A stretch of 64,000 nucleotides of DNA from Heterodera schachtii. Lineage: Eukaryota; Nematoda; Chromadorea; Rhabditida; Heteroderidae. Numbering within the stretch: the stretch's first letter is position 1; the number at the start of each line of letters is the position of its first letter. The stretch lies in contig SIJG01000008.1 of assembly GCA_023374025.1 (NCBI GenBank), positions 2,512,557 to 2,576,556 on the forward strand. Direction: 5' to 3'. Positions 13,101 through 24,867 of this stretch are shown here, in pieces. Below the pieces are notes generated by a model. It was not told where the DNA came from. It worked only from the letters and a program-made list of their open reading frames with translations, and ran no database searches. The position numbers and the translations under genes are program-made.

Positions 13101-14435
13101 TTTAAAATAATTAATTTAATTCAATTTAAAGTAATTAATTTTAACTTTAATTCAATTAAAATAATTAATAAAATATTTTTCCCAAAACGCACCTCTCTGT
13201 ACTGGACGGGCAGTCCGTTTAATGAGTCGTCCAGCTCAACTGTTTTGATCGCAGCAGTACCCATTTCATCCTAATTTTAATTTTGGATAATTAATTTTTT
13301 TTTAATTTCAAATTTTCTAAATAACAATTTACTTGAGAAGTTTGTTTTCCGAGCCAGAAATGGACATCAAATTCAGCAATTTCACCCACATTTTTGGTCT
13401 AAATTAATAAATAATTCATTCATTTTTAAATATATTTTAATTCATAAATAATTAATTAATCCCCCCCCCCATACATTCAGTATTATGTATGAGTCTCCTG
13501 TGTAAAAATTGCCATACAGCTCTTCTGGCACATCTTCGAGAGCAAATTTCTGGATTTGTGTTTAAATTTTAAATTTTTCATTTTTTTAATTTAAAAATTT
13601 TTCACATTTATGCGCCAAATGCGAATTCCGCGCTCCTTGCCAATGCCTTTCAGCTTCGGGTCGATAACCATGGGCTTTAAATATTTAAATGAAATAAGTA
13701 ACTAATAATTTTGTTTTTTAAAATATAATAAAAACAAAATTGGAAAATTACAATATAAGTAAATATTTATTTTTTTTAATTATTTGTCTAAAATAAATCT
13801 TATGGAAACACTAATGAGTGATGATCATCGTCCAAAGGTTTAAAACAGTTTGTCAATGTGCTCCAGAAACAGCCCGAGAACCAACTGACACTTTTTCAAC
13901 CGATTTCCTGGCCATTCATTACCCTTCCACTTAGGATAAAGCAAAATTTATTGGCCTTTTGGTATAGTCATGGAACCTTGATGGGCCATATGTTGTCATT
14001 TTATGTTTTCAAAAGCTTAATTTATTAGCCCGACCATCTGGCAAAATGATTTTGGATGAATTTGAAAAGAATTAAAAACAATTTTTACAATTTTAAATAT
14101 TTTATTTTGAGGGAAGAGAATAAAGACCATGTCAAATGTGAAAAGCTCATCTTTTTCTATTTTGAGATGTGTGTGTATGTTTAATTTAGAACAAAAGGAT
14201 GGATGTATCCAATTTCATTTTTTTAGTCTTCCGATCAAAAATTATGTCAAAAATAAAATAATTAATTAAATATATAAAAAATATTTTACAATTTAAGAAT
14301 TTAAAAATAAATTAACATCTGTGCCTTGTAAAGCCTTAGTGCAATTTCCAACAGTTGTGGTGAAAAATTTGTTTCCAAAAGATGTAACAGTTCCTGAGGG
14401 AAAGTGTTGTCGTTGTTTTGACCATTTTTTGCCAT
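10160..14435 (-). CDS. gsnl-1: Gelsolin-like actin severing/capping protein, complete
   Basis: This is a calcium-regulated actin-filament severing and capping protein of the gelsolin/villin family, cytoplasmic. Seventeen exons sum to 1527 nt (508 aa plus stop): 14325-14435, 13606-13674, 13475-13549, 13333-13398, 13193-13270, 13017-13069, 12764-12875, 12592-12711, 12358-12415, 12178-12294, 11861-11946, 11469-11585, 11018-11085, 10812-10926, 10577-10687, 10401-10526, 10160-10204. Gelsolin signatures in order: [84 protein letters not shown] and [12 protein letters not shown]. The length fits four gelsolin domains, close to C. elegans GSNL-1. The start ATG at 14433-14435 lies 7 nt after a TTTCAG acceptor. 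Two introns have GC donors (after 14325 and after 10577), and one (10927-11017) has no AG. The gene is convergent with NPC1. It could be named as another gelsolin paralogue; the family is certain. Confidence 0.93.
10927..11017 (-). other. Intron without AG acceptor (GT-AT) in the gelsolin gene
   Basis: The flanking exons are fixed by family homology (TQW | FTNWNTK). The only frame-keeping junction uses GTTATA at the 5' side and ...TTTTAT before GTTTACC. No CT (AG on the minus strand) exists anywhere in 10921-10990. It is either a true GT-AT intron or a single-base difference (TAT for TAG). Confidence 0.6.
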
Positions 14436-14442
14436 TTAAGTC

Positions 14443-14445
14443 CTG
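14443..14445 (-). promoter_or_regulatory. Probable SL trans-splice acceptor of the gelsolin gene
   Basis: The sequence TATTTCAG sits directly before GACTTAA and the start ATG, with no upstream coding exon. In nematodes an acceptor 7 nt before the ATG, with no partner donor, is the usual sign of spliced-leader trans-splicing. The outron would run from the TATA box region at about 14865. Confidence 0.5.
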
Positions 14446-14457
14446 AAATATTTGGAA

Positions 14458-14700
14458 TTAAAAGGATTTTATTATGGATTTTTGCCAAATTTTTTGGGAT
14501 TAAAAAGAGGGATTTTTATTATGGATTTTTTCCCCATTTTTTTTGTTTAAACTTTAAAGGGAGAGTTTATTAAGATTTTCTTGCCAAAATTTTTGAGTTA
14601 AAAAGAGAGATTTTATTATGGATTTTTTACCAAAATTTTTTGGAATCAAAAAGATATTTAATTAAGATTTTTTGCAATCTTTTAAGTATTTAAAATTAAT
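14458..14700. repeat. Imperfect ~60-bp tandem repeat in the gelsolin outron
   Basis: Four diverged copies of a unit built on AAAAAGAGATTTTATTATGG followed by a TTTTTTGCCAAATTTTT-like run. It lies between the putative promoter and the first coding exon of the gelsolin gene. Confidence 0.6.
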
Positions 14701-14886
14701 CATTCAAAATTGTTGCTTTTTCAATTACATAATTTTATTTAAAAAACTATGAATTAAAAAACTTTCGTATAAAAAAGAGATTAAAATGGGTGAATAAATC
14801 AAAAAAAGGGGAGTTGAAAATTAGTTGCTGTTTTGTTGGACCCAATGATTGAGAGTGAAAAGTGCTTTTGATTTGATGAACTTCTC

Positions 14887-14894
14887 TTTTTATA
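14887..14894 (-). promoter_or_regulatory. TATA box for the gelsolin gene
   Basis: The minus strand reads GGTATAAAAAGAG, a good TATA element, about 450 bp upstream of the gelsolin start codon. No other gene on that strand lies closer. The role is inferred from position. Confidence 0.5.
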
Positions 14895-14979
14895 CCAGCC
14901 ACCCTCGCATCAATTTGTGTTGTGCTGAAATTTTCACGTCACACCAATTACACGCACTTCTCTTGTGTGAAAAACAGTG

Positions 14980-15330
14980 ACACACCATAAAATTCGCCAA
15001 AAAGTTTCGTCACTCGGCTCAAAAATTAAATTAAAAATTCTTAAAATTGTCATACATAAAATTTTAAAATTTTTTAAATTGCCATATATAAAACTCTAAA
15101 AATTTTAAAATTTCACACAAAAAATTTGAAAAAGGATTTAAAATTTAATACATAAAATTCGCCAAAAAACTTTCATCATTTGGCTCAAGAAATATTATTA
15201 AATATTTTTTAAATTGCCATAGATAAAATTCTAAAAAATTTAAATTTAATACATAAAAAATTGCCAAAAAATTTCGTCATTTGGCTCAAAAAGCATTTTA
15301 AATTTACTAAAAATTGCCGTAATAAATTAT
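14980..15330. repeat. AT-rich direct repeats with CGCCAAAAA...GGCTCAA core
   Basis: Three diverged copies (starting near 14986, 15163 and 15252) of ACATAAAATTCGCCAAAAA followed by a TTCGTCA(C/T)T(C/T)GGCTCAA stretch. They lie upstream of the gelsolin promoter. Confidence 0.6.
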
Positions 15331-17394
15331 TAAAAAATCAGCATAATTTTATTTTTATAATGTATAAATATAATGTTGGCATTTTCTTTATGTCCTCTGC
15401 TGTTGGCCAAACTTTTGTGCAGCATCTTTTGAGCTGTATTTCTCTAATTGCTTTTGACAAATATACAAATTTTAATGACGGACAAACGAGCATTGCGACG
15501 GACGACGACGGCACACATCAAACAGACGGATATGCCCTTAATGGGTGTGGTGTCCAGCTTACCGCACTTAATTATCCCGTAACGGATTCGTTCATAACAA
15601 TAATAACAAAAAAAAATCTGAAAAATCTCGCACTAATTTTTTAAACTCAGCTTGATTTCCTTCCCTAATTTTCCTCATCAATTTTAAACATTGTTTTTCT
15701 ATTAGGGATAGTTTTGTCTTGGCGCTAGTTAAAAGTGTCTTGTCAAATAAAAAATTGAGTAAAAATAATTTTTATTCCAAAATTAAGCCAAATCAGTTTT
15801 GAGATAAATAATTTTTAAAATAAATTTAATTTTTTTGTTAAGAAAATAAATAAATATTTTTTGGAGATGAAATTTTGAGAAAATTTTTCCATTTCTTAGG
15901 AGGGTATTTTTTGAAAATCTTATTGTCGATGCTTTAGGGGTGTATTTTTTTCTGAGATTTTTTGGGGTCGTTTCTTAGAGGTATATTTTTCTTAATAAAA
16001 TTTTTAGGGTCAATTAAGCCGCCGCAGGGAAATTTTTTTTTGGAAATTTTAATGAGAAAAAGAAAATTATGCAAAATTTCAAAAAATTGTCCCTTTTTTC
16101 TTGAGAAATTTTTCATTTACCATTTCGGGGAGGGGAATTTACTCCCCCCTCCTTTCGCCCCCCTGGCTACGTGCCTAATTATTATTATTATTATTGCTTT
16201 GATTAAATTAACATCAAAAATTTTGCCCGCCCGAGGGTGGAGGGGCTGTTGTTGTCCCAGTGGCGGGCGGCGCTCAACAAACAGACGCGGAAACGAACTT
16301 TTGCCATAAGCGGACATTCCTCGGCTCGGCGGGCGGGGGGCAGGCACCCACCACACACAGCATGATGGATTTAATTGGGTCGCCTGAGGGCAAAAGCAAA
16401 TCCCGGCTATAGGCGGATGGATTTTCAGCAGCAGTTTTCTCACTGCTCCAATAACACCAGCAGATATTTGGATAAAGGAGGAGAACTCACAAACAAGCGT
16501 ATTAGGCGCTAGTTACAAAAAGTCGTATCTTTTTGGAGCCCCCTAATCACCAATCTGACATCTATTTTGACCAATTTCTAATCTAATCCCTGACCCGGAC
16601 TTGAACCAAAGTCGAAAGTTCAAGTTTCTCCTTTGTTAATTATTTTTAATTCAAATTTAAGTTAGGAAGTCGGAATTGGTTAAAAAGATGTCAGATTCGT
16701 GATCAGGGACCCAAAACCCACGACAAGTTTTCATGAGTTAATATCACAAAATTTTTTTTGCAAACCAAAGGGCCCCCTTGGGTTTTTAATAAATTCAAAA
16801 TAGATGACTTTTTAATTAACTATCGCCGCATTGTATTCATAATTTCGAAAATTTAAAATGCTTTAATTTTTTCAATTTTTAGGCAGCATAAGCACACATA
16901 ATTAAGGGCCCCAAAATTTATGTTAAAATATATTGTGTGAATATTTTTGTGAATGTTAAGAAATGAATGTGCGAATATTTCCGCTTTTTGTTGCGCATAT
17001 TTTTTAAAAAAATTACTGTCCCTTAAATTTAATAAAAATTATGTAAAAATTTTAATTTATTTTTACTGTTATTTTTAATTTTATTTAAATCCATTCTCTT
17101 GTTTTTCAACCATTTCTTATTGGAAATTGTCATATTTAATTCCTTTTTTTCTAAATATTTTCTTAATTTTTTATAAAATTGACTACGGAAGCATGTCTTC
17201 CGTGACTTTTACTTCCGCTCTTTTTCTTGGGCCAAATATTTTCTTTTTGTGTGTGTGTGTGGGCAAAATGCCAATTTGGCAGTGCCATTGAAATCAATGA
17301 TTCCGAAGAAAATATATTTCGCCTAATTTTGCGTTTTGCCAATTTTTAAATTTGATTTGGCATTAAGCAAATCTATTTTTTTTCTTTCTTCCAG
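15331..17394. other. Long non-coding gap with a GC-rich island
   Basis: No exon supported by homology or splice phase. A 285-nt open stretch (15360-15644) is open from an ATG but resembles no family. A GC-rich patch at 16205-16440 stands out from AT-rich surroundings and could be a promoter for the unrecognised gene to the right. A family-G repeat fills 16505-16827. Confidence 0.4.
16505..16827. mobile_element. Family G MITE, copy 1 (GGCGCTAGTT ends)
   Basis: The left end reads GGCGCTAGTTACAAAAA and the right end reads TTAATTAACTATCGCC, an imperfect inverted repeat. The interior matches the copy at 23030-23183, including the stretch CAAACCAAAGGG / TTTTTAATAAA. Flanks GCGTATTA and GCATTGTA are only a weak 8-bp match, so this looks like an old insertion. 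Confidence 0.6.
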
Positions 17395-20300
17395 GAAATC
17401 AAAAAGTCCAATGTTTGCGGTTGGCAGTCGCATTCAAATGCACGCCAAACGGCGCCAATCCGTCGCTGTTGGCATTGGAGGCATGCCAAAAAGTGGGTTT
17501 TCCGTGCATTATTAATAATGCTCTTAAATAATAAATATTTAAATTTAATTATCGAATTTTCTAAGCTTTTATATTTTTTGCAACATTTCATTTTTATTAT
17601 TTATGTAATTAGTTATTGTATTTAGAGATGTAATCGAGTGCAATAATGTAGTGAAAATAAAGCTTTCGAATTATTTTTTATTGGTTAAATTTTCTAATGA
17701 TTTTTCAATTAATGATTTTTGGAAAAATTTCCCTATACTTATGGATTTGATTGAAATACAAGTTCCGACGATCATTTTTTCGTTCAAAAAATTAAAAAAA
17801 AATTTTATTACATACTTTCGTATTTTATGGCGTTTCGTGTTCGTGTCTCGAATCTCGTATTTTATTTTTGTTTAATTTTGTCTCTTTTTTGATCTTTTTT
17901 ATCCCAATTTGGACGAAATTGAATTAAAATGAATTGAATGATGCCGCCATTCATTAATAAATTTTGTGCTTCCCAACAGCAGAGCCCCTCCATCGGCAAG
18001 TGTTGTTGGTGAAGAGGGGCCTCCAATTGTCCAATTCGGTGCCGCTCGACGACCCGGAAAGTGCCGTCCTGTTGAGAAACAGCAGCAATAACACAATGGT
18101 AATGATGAACAACCACCACCACCACCATCAGCAGCAGCAGCAGCAGCATCAAGGTGGGCAAAATGGTCACAGATATAACAATGATAATTTAAATGAGATA
18201 TTCATTAATTTTTTTTAATATTATACAATTTAGTCATAATTTTTGTAACATGATACAATTTTCCGTTGGAGATTGATTTTTGCAAGTAGTTAGAGAACAT
18301 TTAAGGGCTGTAGAATTATACCAATAATGTTTAAGTAGGACGAGTTGGATTTTTACCATTTTAACTATCCCAATTACCTGTATAAATAGAAATAATTTTG
18401 GTAAAATTAGATTTTTAGATAATAAATTTTCAAATGTGTATTATGATATACTTTGTATATTTCGGAAAAATTCTTTTTGTTATTTAATTAATTACATTCT
18501 CATTAAATGTTTTACGCATATTTCTCTATTAGCTTTTTTTTATACACAAAAGATGAAGCTCATTAGTGACAAAAATGTACTCATTTTCAGTCACTCGGCT
18601 CGTTTTACAAAAACTTTATCGATAAAAACATTTTGTTGACTTTGATTTTTTCATAAAAAAAGTATTTAAATCAAAGCTTACTAGTAGTAATAAATAATTA
18701 AACAACTCAGAAAATTTTTTAATTAAAAACTCAAAATTGTTTTTTACACAATTTTTAAAATCACAGAATTTTGGGTATTTGATTTCAAAACCAAAGTTTT
18801 ATATCAAATATGAATAAAATGATTGTCAAATGATGTTCTAATAAAGATAAATATATTTATATTTCTTAATCAACTTATCATTAAATCCATTCTATTTCTT
18901 TTTTTTAATCCTTTGCTATTTTTTTCTCGAGAATTTTTCAATTTATTTTTGAATTATTCTCATTTTTAAATTTGCTTTTTTTTTCTTGACAGGCTCCCTG
19001 GACTTCCCCAGCATTGTGCTCCATCTAACAGCACGATGACTCGTTGTCCACTTCAGTTGCCACACCGCCGCCTCTGCTTGGGATGGGCTCTCCTTTTCGG
19101 GGCCGAAGACGGTGAATTTTATTTTCTTTTTTATGTGTGTGAAATTTTGCTAACTTTTAACTAGCGACTATTTTTGGCATTTTACCCCTAAAACTGGAGA
19201 AAACCTTGAAATTATAAGGAAATCGGCATAGCTATGTATAAAGACGCTTTGTGGAACCTTGTAGGAAATTTCAAAAATCTTACATAAAATTTGTCCATTA
19301 CGGACACTTTTCTAATCTATTTTTTAGAAAATTAAAATTCATATGGAATTCTTGTAGGAAATTGCTCAAATCTTACATAAAATTTGTCCATTACGGACAC
19401 TTTACTTTTTATTAAAAAAAATAAATAAAATTAAAATTCAATATTTTCCTGACATCCGTTTTTGTTTAAATTTGGCATCAAAAAAATAGTTATCAAAACT
19501 GCCTACCCCCAATTTTTTAACAGATCAATTGACTTTTCAGTGGTCTTATTTGTTTTTCTTAAATACCATTATCCTCCGTGTTAATCGGATTAGTCCGAGT
19601 TAATGGGGAAATTTGGTGGATTTATTCGCCATCTTGTAAAACAGTTCCAATCTCATTGTTTGTTCGTTCACCATGTAAACATTGAATACCACAATTTAAA
19701 TTATAATTAAATAAATTAAATTATTTATTTAAATTAATTTTAAATTATTTTTGTTTTTTTCTTGTTAAAAATTCACTTAAATTTATTCGCAATTCAGTTT
19801 TTTAATTAAAAGGCCATTTTCTTATCTCAATTACCTTATTTGCATGGGCGGGGAGAACACAACACGGAAAAGCTCCTCAGGGAAATTACAGAGAAAATTT
19901 TACTCTCAAAAAATGCCCATTATTTTTCCAAAACCTTTTTTCTTTTTTTTTTTTGCTTTTTAAATTTAAATTTATTTTTACAATTTTTGAAGAAAAAAAT
20001 TGGCAAATTTTCATAAAATAAAATAAAATAATGCCCCCAAAACTAGTCCCCATTTTTGGCATTTGTCCATCGCGTTTACAGTCGATTAGTTACATTGAAA
20101 AATGGCCGAAATATTTACTCTTGCTTCGAATGCTTTTTACTTTATGGGGATAACTTTTCCTTTTGGCATTATTTTTTTTTTCCTAAAAATATATTTTAAA
20201 ATTTATAAATATTTTAAAATTTTGCAAAAAAAAGAGAAGGGAAAAAATGTGCCTTTGCCTAAGGGATGAAATTTGATATTGCCGGAAAATTGGGAAGTCC

Positions 20301-23300
20301 CAAATTGGATGCGATTTTCTGTTTTTTTTTCTCGGAGCATTAACTTTAAAAGACACTCAAAATTCACATTTTCTTACGGCATTTTGACTCATTTTTGTCC
20401 AAATTTGAATTTGTGAAATGTAAATCTTTAGACTTTCTATTTAAATATTTATTGGTTCCTAATTAGTCAGCATCGGAGCCCGAAAACTGAGTAGACCACG
20501 TCGAAATATGAAAAAATAACAATTAAACTGAATAATTTGAAATTTTTGAAAAATAGTTACTAATTAAATTCGCCAAAATTTCCAATTGATTTTTCAAAAA
20601 TACAACCTGTAACCTTCCCGAAAATTAGTTTCCAAAAATTCACAAAAATTTTCCAATTGGTTTTTTCAAAAAATGTCTTACAATATTCAAATCCCCCCCT
20701 CCCCTCAAAAAATCGTCATTTGACATCAAATTCCTGAAAAAGATACCTCTGGCTGACCATTAAATCTTTTCAAAATCTGATTAAATTATTAAAAAGCGGA
20801 TAACATTAATAATAATAATCTCCTCCACACTTTTTATCCCCCTTAAATGCCTTGGGGGCTTTTTGCCAAATGCATTTGTGGCCACGGACCGACCGCTCCG
20901 CCCCGCCCCCACTTCACCAAAATTGGGCCAAGAAAAGACACGGACAAAACTTATTGTTTATGCAAATGGATTCCTTCTTCGTCCCCTCCGGCAATTTTTG
21001 TCGGATGCCACTTTTTGTGGGAAGAAGAGAAACAAGAAAAAAAATGCCATCAATCGGCTCGGCTCGGCACCACCTTAAAGTGGCCAAACAGAAAGAAGGC
21101 CCCCCGTTCATTTCTTATTTTTGCCGCGCCTTTTGAAAAAAAAACATTTAAAATTTCCATTTCTTTTTTTACTTTTTAAAATATCTGATAAATTTAATAG
21201 ATAAAATATTTAAAAAAATTCTTAATACAAGCTTTTCAATATATCATTAGGGATTTAAATTAAATCTTTGAATAAAATAAAAATATAAAAACTTATAGCA
21301 TTTTGTAAATTATGGCTAAAAAATCTTAAAAATTGACTTTTTCTGGCCTTTTAGCGCCGCGCGCCATAACTTTTTTAGAACCTATATAATTTTTTGAACT
21401 TTTACAGGCTAATAGTACCCCGACCCGTTTTTCTGCGATTATTAATAATTTTTTTACTTTTATTTTACACAAATATTTTAGTTATTTTTTTAAATCATAT
21501 ATTATTAGACTTAAATATTGTCATGAAAATGAATTGTTATTAATATAATAAATAGCCAATTTGTAATTTAAGGCGCTTGAATTTTGTATCTTTTTAAATA
21601 GTGCCGTGGACATCTCTGCCCACAAGGCTTGCGCACTGCTAATGGCACGCATGAAACAACAACGGGCGGACGGTGGTTTGACGGCTTCGCAACGCGCAGC
21701 CCCACCGACGACAATGTGAGTTCGGCACTGTCTGAATCCAATGCTTTATGGCCATAACCTAGAGTTTGGCCTGACTTGGATCCAGAGGCATGAATTTTTC
21801 ATATAGGTCCAGATCAAATTGAAAAAAAATTCAAAGTCTTAATTTTTTTTCAAAATGTCGAATTATAGTGTTGTGGAATTACTGTTTTTTTAAGGTGAAA
21901 CTGATACGGCAGGGGGGGGAGATTTGCCCGAGGCTTTTAATTAGAGTTACTCCCTGACCCAACCAATTCGGGTAATTGCGAATGTTGTCGATTGCAATCC
22001 AAACCCAATGATAGTACATTTGATTTTTTTTTTTTTGATGAAAAACCTGTTATCATTTTTGTCGATTTTTTATGATAAGTTCCTCCCCGACGAAGGTGTT
22101 GCTCCCCGAGATTTTTTTAAGTTTTCTCCAGCTCCCGCTCCCCGACTATTATCTCCCCGAAAGTTGGTTTGGTTTGATACTTTTATATTCGAGAATAATC
22201 ATTGGACAAAATCTTTTCGAACATGTCATACCATTCATTCACACTTGTTTGAAATTTCTCTCTTTTTTTGATGGGTTTCTGTGTCATCTTTTTTTTAATG
22301 CCTAAAATTTTCGGTTACAAGAAAGTGCCATTTTACGCGATGCCATCATGCCCCCGAGGCCATCCATCATTTTCACCCGCTTTAAATTTTTACCCCCCCC
22401 AACCACCAATCCTTTTTTTGTCTGCATTTCACTTTATGTTATGCTCTTTTCCTCTTCTGCCTGAGGCCTCAGTTTTATTACATATGTACATACAATAACC
22501 ATTGAAATTTTTAATTAATTTTTAAATTTTATTTAAAATTTTTTTTTTTGATTTTTTCTCCACCTAATTTTTTTTCATTCCATCCCATTTTTGTAACATT
22601 CAACAAAAATCAGCAAATAATTAAACAAAATTTAATGAAAAAATGACATTCTCATTGTCAACGGAGAGCAAATTAATTAATATATTTTTAAATTAATTTT
22701 TCTTTAATTTTTATTCCCTGGATTTTTGCTAATTTTTTTGAATGCTTCGTTGACTCCTTTTGAATTCCTTTTATAAGATTATTGCGAAAAAAACATTTCT
22801 TCATTCCAAAACTTTTCATTACACATTTGCCACTTCTTTTTATTTAATATTTATTCAAAAAATTTATTATTCCAATCCAATATCACTTTTAATTAATTCT
22901 TGACAACAAAAAAAATGGTATTAATTTGCATGTTTAATGAGCTACGAGCGAAGCCCCATTGCAAAGCTTTTCAGTTATAAAAATTAAATCAATTCGCATT
23001 TGTCCCGTTCCTTTTTCAGATTAATTTCCGGCGCTAGTTCAAAAACATAGTATCTTTTTCCGACTTTCTAGCCTAAATTTGAACATAAAATTATCACAAA
23101 AATACTTTTTTGTAAACCAAAAAGGTCCGTCCCCCATTTGGTTTTTAATAAAATTCAAAAATTAGCACTTTTTAACTAACGCCCAATTTCCCAATTTAAA
23201 TTATTTGACTTAAAGTAGGTTCCTACCTTAATTAACAAAAATTTTTTTTAATTAGATTCATTTAAAAATTAAAAAATAAAATAAAATTTCAATATAAAAA

Positions 23301-24867
23301 ACTAAATTTTAACAACAAAAAAAAGTAAATTTAAAAAAACATTTTGGCCGATTCTTTTGGAACGTTTTAAAGACCATGACGACTTTTTAACTAACACCCC
23401 AATTTACTAATTTCAATATTAGAAATTTAATTTTACAAAAAGCCACTTAAGCATATTATTCTCTCACCTCTCCCCCCGTTAGGGCTGAGTGGGGATGGGA
23501 TGAGGCCATATCTCTGAAATGCATCTCAAACGCAAAAAATGCCCCCTTTTTCGGCGCGTCCGTCCAACTCTCTCAACTGACACAATTCCCATTTTTGCCT
23601 CAATTTCATTCATTCCCCCCTCTCAACCCGAGCAATTTTGTGTCCCAATGGGCCACCACCACACAGCTCAATTCATAACCGAGACGTCCCCGATGCTTTT
23701 TTCAATATTTTTTATTGGCTAAATTTGGAAATTTTTTTTGAATTTTCCACAAAAAAAGTAATATTGTTTCTAATGCTTTAAAAAAAAAGGTTGGCTATTC
23801 ATTTTTAACCAAAAAAAAACTGGAAATTTAAAAAATATATAAATAAACATTTTTCTAATTAATAAAAATATGTTCTTAATTAATTTATGTGTCTCTTAAT
23901 ATTAGTTATTTTTAAATATATGTCTTTATTAAAATTTCAATGGATTGTTTAACATATTTTTATTGGTAGAATTAGCATTACTTTTGAAACTCACCATCTT
24001 TTGAAAGGATTAAATAAAAATTCATCAATGGAATTGATGGAGTTGATGCCACGGCATCGTGACACATCAAATGCCAATAAAATTTCGTTAGCAGCGGATG
24101 TTTGGCAAAAATTTTTGCTCAACAACCACCAGCTCCATGCCACCAACATCAACAACATTGATGGTGGTGCAGCAGCAGGAGGAGATCATCGCCAGTTTCG
24201 CTGGTCGGTGGTCAGTGAGATATTTCGGCAGAACCCATGGATGTTGTCGATGACACCAAGTAAAAAAAAAAAATGCCCAACCCCCAAAATTTTCAACGAA
24301 TTTTTGAAAATCTAGCTTTTTTATATAGCGTATTTGCTCTTTTGATCCCTCAGGGGGATTTTCAAACATCTCCTAGACTGGGGGATAATTGGAGATTGGG
24401 GGATTAATGGATATGGGGGATAAAAAGAGCAAATACGGTATATAATATTTTTTTGAAGATTGAAAATTAGAATAGACGAAGTTTTCCCGTTATGTTAATT
24501 ATTTTTGATTAGGAGTAGGATTTTATTGTTTTTGACTTATCATTCAGTCGGGATTTTGTTGGGTCAGAAATTTTTGCTAATTTACTCAAAAATGAAAATG
24601 CTCCGAGTAATTTCAAAAATCAAACAAAATTTCCGATTTTCTGCCGAGTCCCGTGAGTCCGCCACGCAATTTTCTGAATGGCATGGGCCCACGTCATGCA
24701 CAGCATGGCCAAAATTGGCACAATGAGGACGCACAGCAGCAGCAGCTGCTGCACCCAAATGCCAACGGGGATTTGCTGATGTTTGCGCCGCCGACTACAA
24801 ATTCGCCGTTGCCGGGCGAAGCACTGCGCGACTTTGCCATCACCATTATGTTACCGGCAGTGGGCGG
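17395..24867 (+). CDS. Unrecognised multi-exon gene (partial exon set)
   Basis: I do not recognise this protein. The supported exons are A 17395-17492, B 17980-18098 (or 18153), C 19032-19111, D 21602-21715, E 23970-24259 and F 24649-24867. Each has protein-like codon use, flanking AG and GT, and no stop in its frame. Phases fit for A-B, B(18098)-C, C-D and D-E; E-F is not resolved. Visible pieces are a basic MHAKRRQSV start-like region, a His5-Gln6 run if the longer exon B is used, SPFRGRRR, ISAHKACALLMARMKQQR, a Gly/Asn/His-rich stretch and LRDFAITIMLPAVG. Exon F ends in phase 2, which also fits an acceptor at 27410 just before the unc-2 start, so these could be 5' exons of a long unc-2 isoform. 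A further candidate exon ends at 25469. Both gene ends are unknown. Confidence 0.4.
19261..19404. repeat. Two-copy direct repeat
   Basis: Two copies, about 92 bp apart, of GTAGGAAATT followed by TCTTACATAAAATTTGTCC and ATTACGGACACTTT. They lie in an intron of the unrecognised gene. Confidence 0.65.
20840..21135. other. GC-rich patch open in three frames, inside an intron
   Basis: The sequence is much richer in G+C than its surroundings and free of stops in three plus-strand frames (for example 20847-21179), which argues composition rather than coding. It contains an octamer-like TTATGCAAAT. It may be an intronic regulatory element or an unrecognised exon; I cannot decide. Confidence 0.3.
23030..23183. 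mobile_element. Family G MITE, copy 2
   Basis: The left end is GGCGCTAGTTCAAAAA and the right end is TTTTTAACTAACGCC, inverted. The flanks TAATTTCC (23022-23029) and CAATTTCC (23184-23191) match at 7 of 8 positions, as expected of an aged 8-bp target duplication. A second half-end (TTTTTAACTAACACCCC) follows at about 23384-23400. Confidence 0.65.
24329..24437. mobile_element. Short foldback element, CGTATTTGCTCTTTT ends
   Basis: A 109-bp unit whose ends CGTATTTGCTCTTTT and AAAAGAGCAAATACG are perfect inverted repeats of 15 nt, flanked by TATATA-like sequence on both sides. A TA or TATATA duplication would fit a Tc1/mariner-type MITE. It lies between candidate exons E and F. Confidence 0.65.

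Noticed and set aside
15261..15644. 127-aa open frame upstream of the unrecognised gene
   Set aside because: Begins in AT-rich repeats, has no splice partner or family resemblance, and lacks a clear promoter context.
16117..16443. Overlapping open frames on both strands at a GC-rich patch
   Set aside because: Both strands open at once, Pro/Arg-rich by composition; better described as a GC island.
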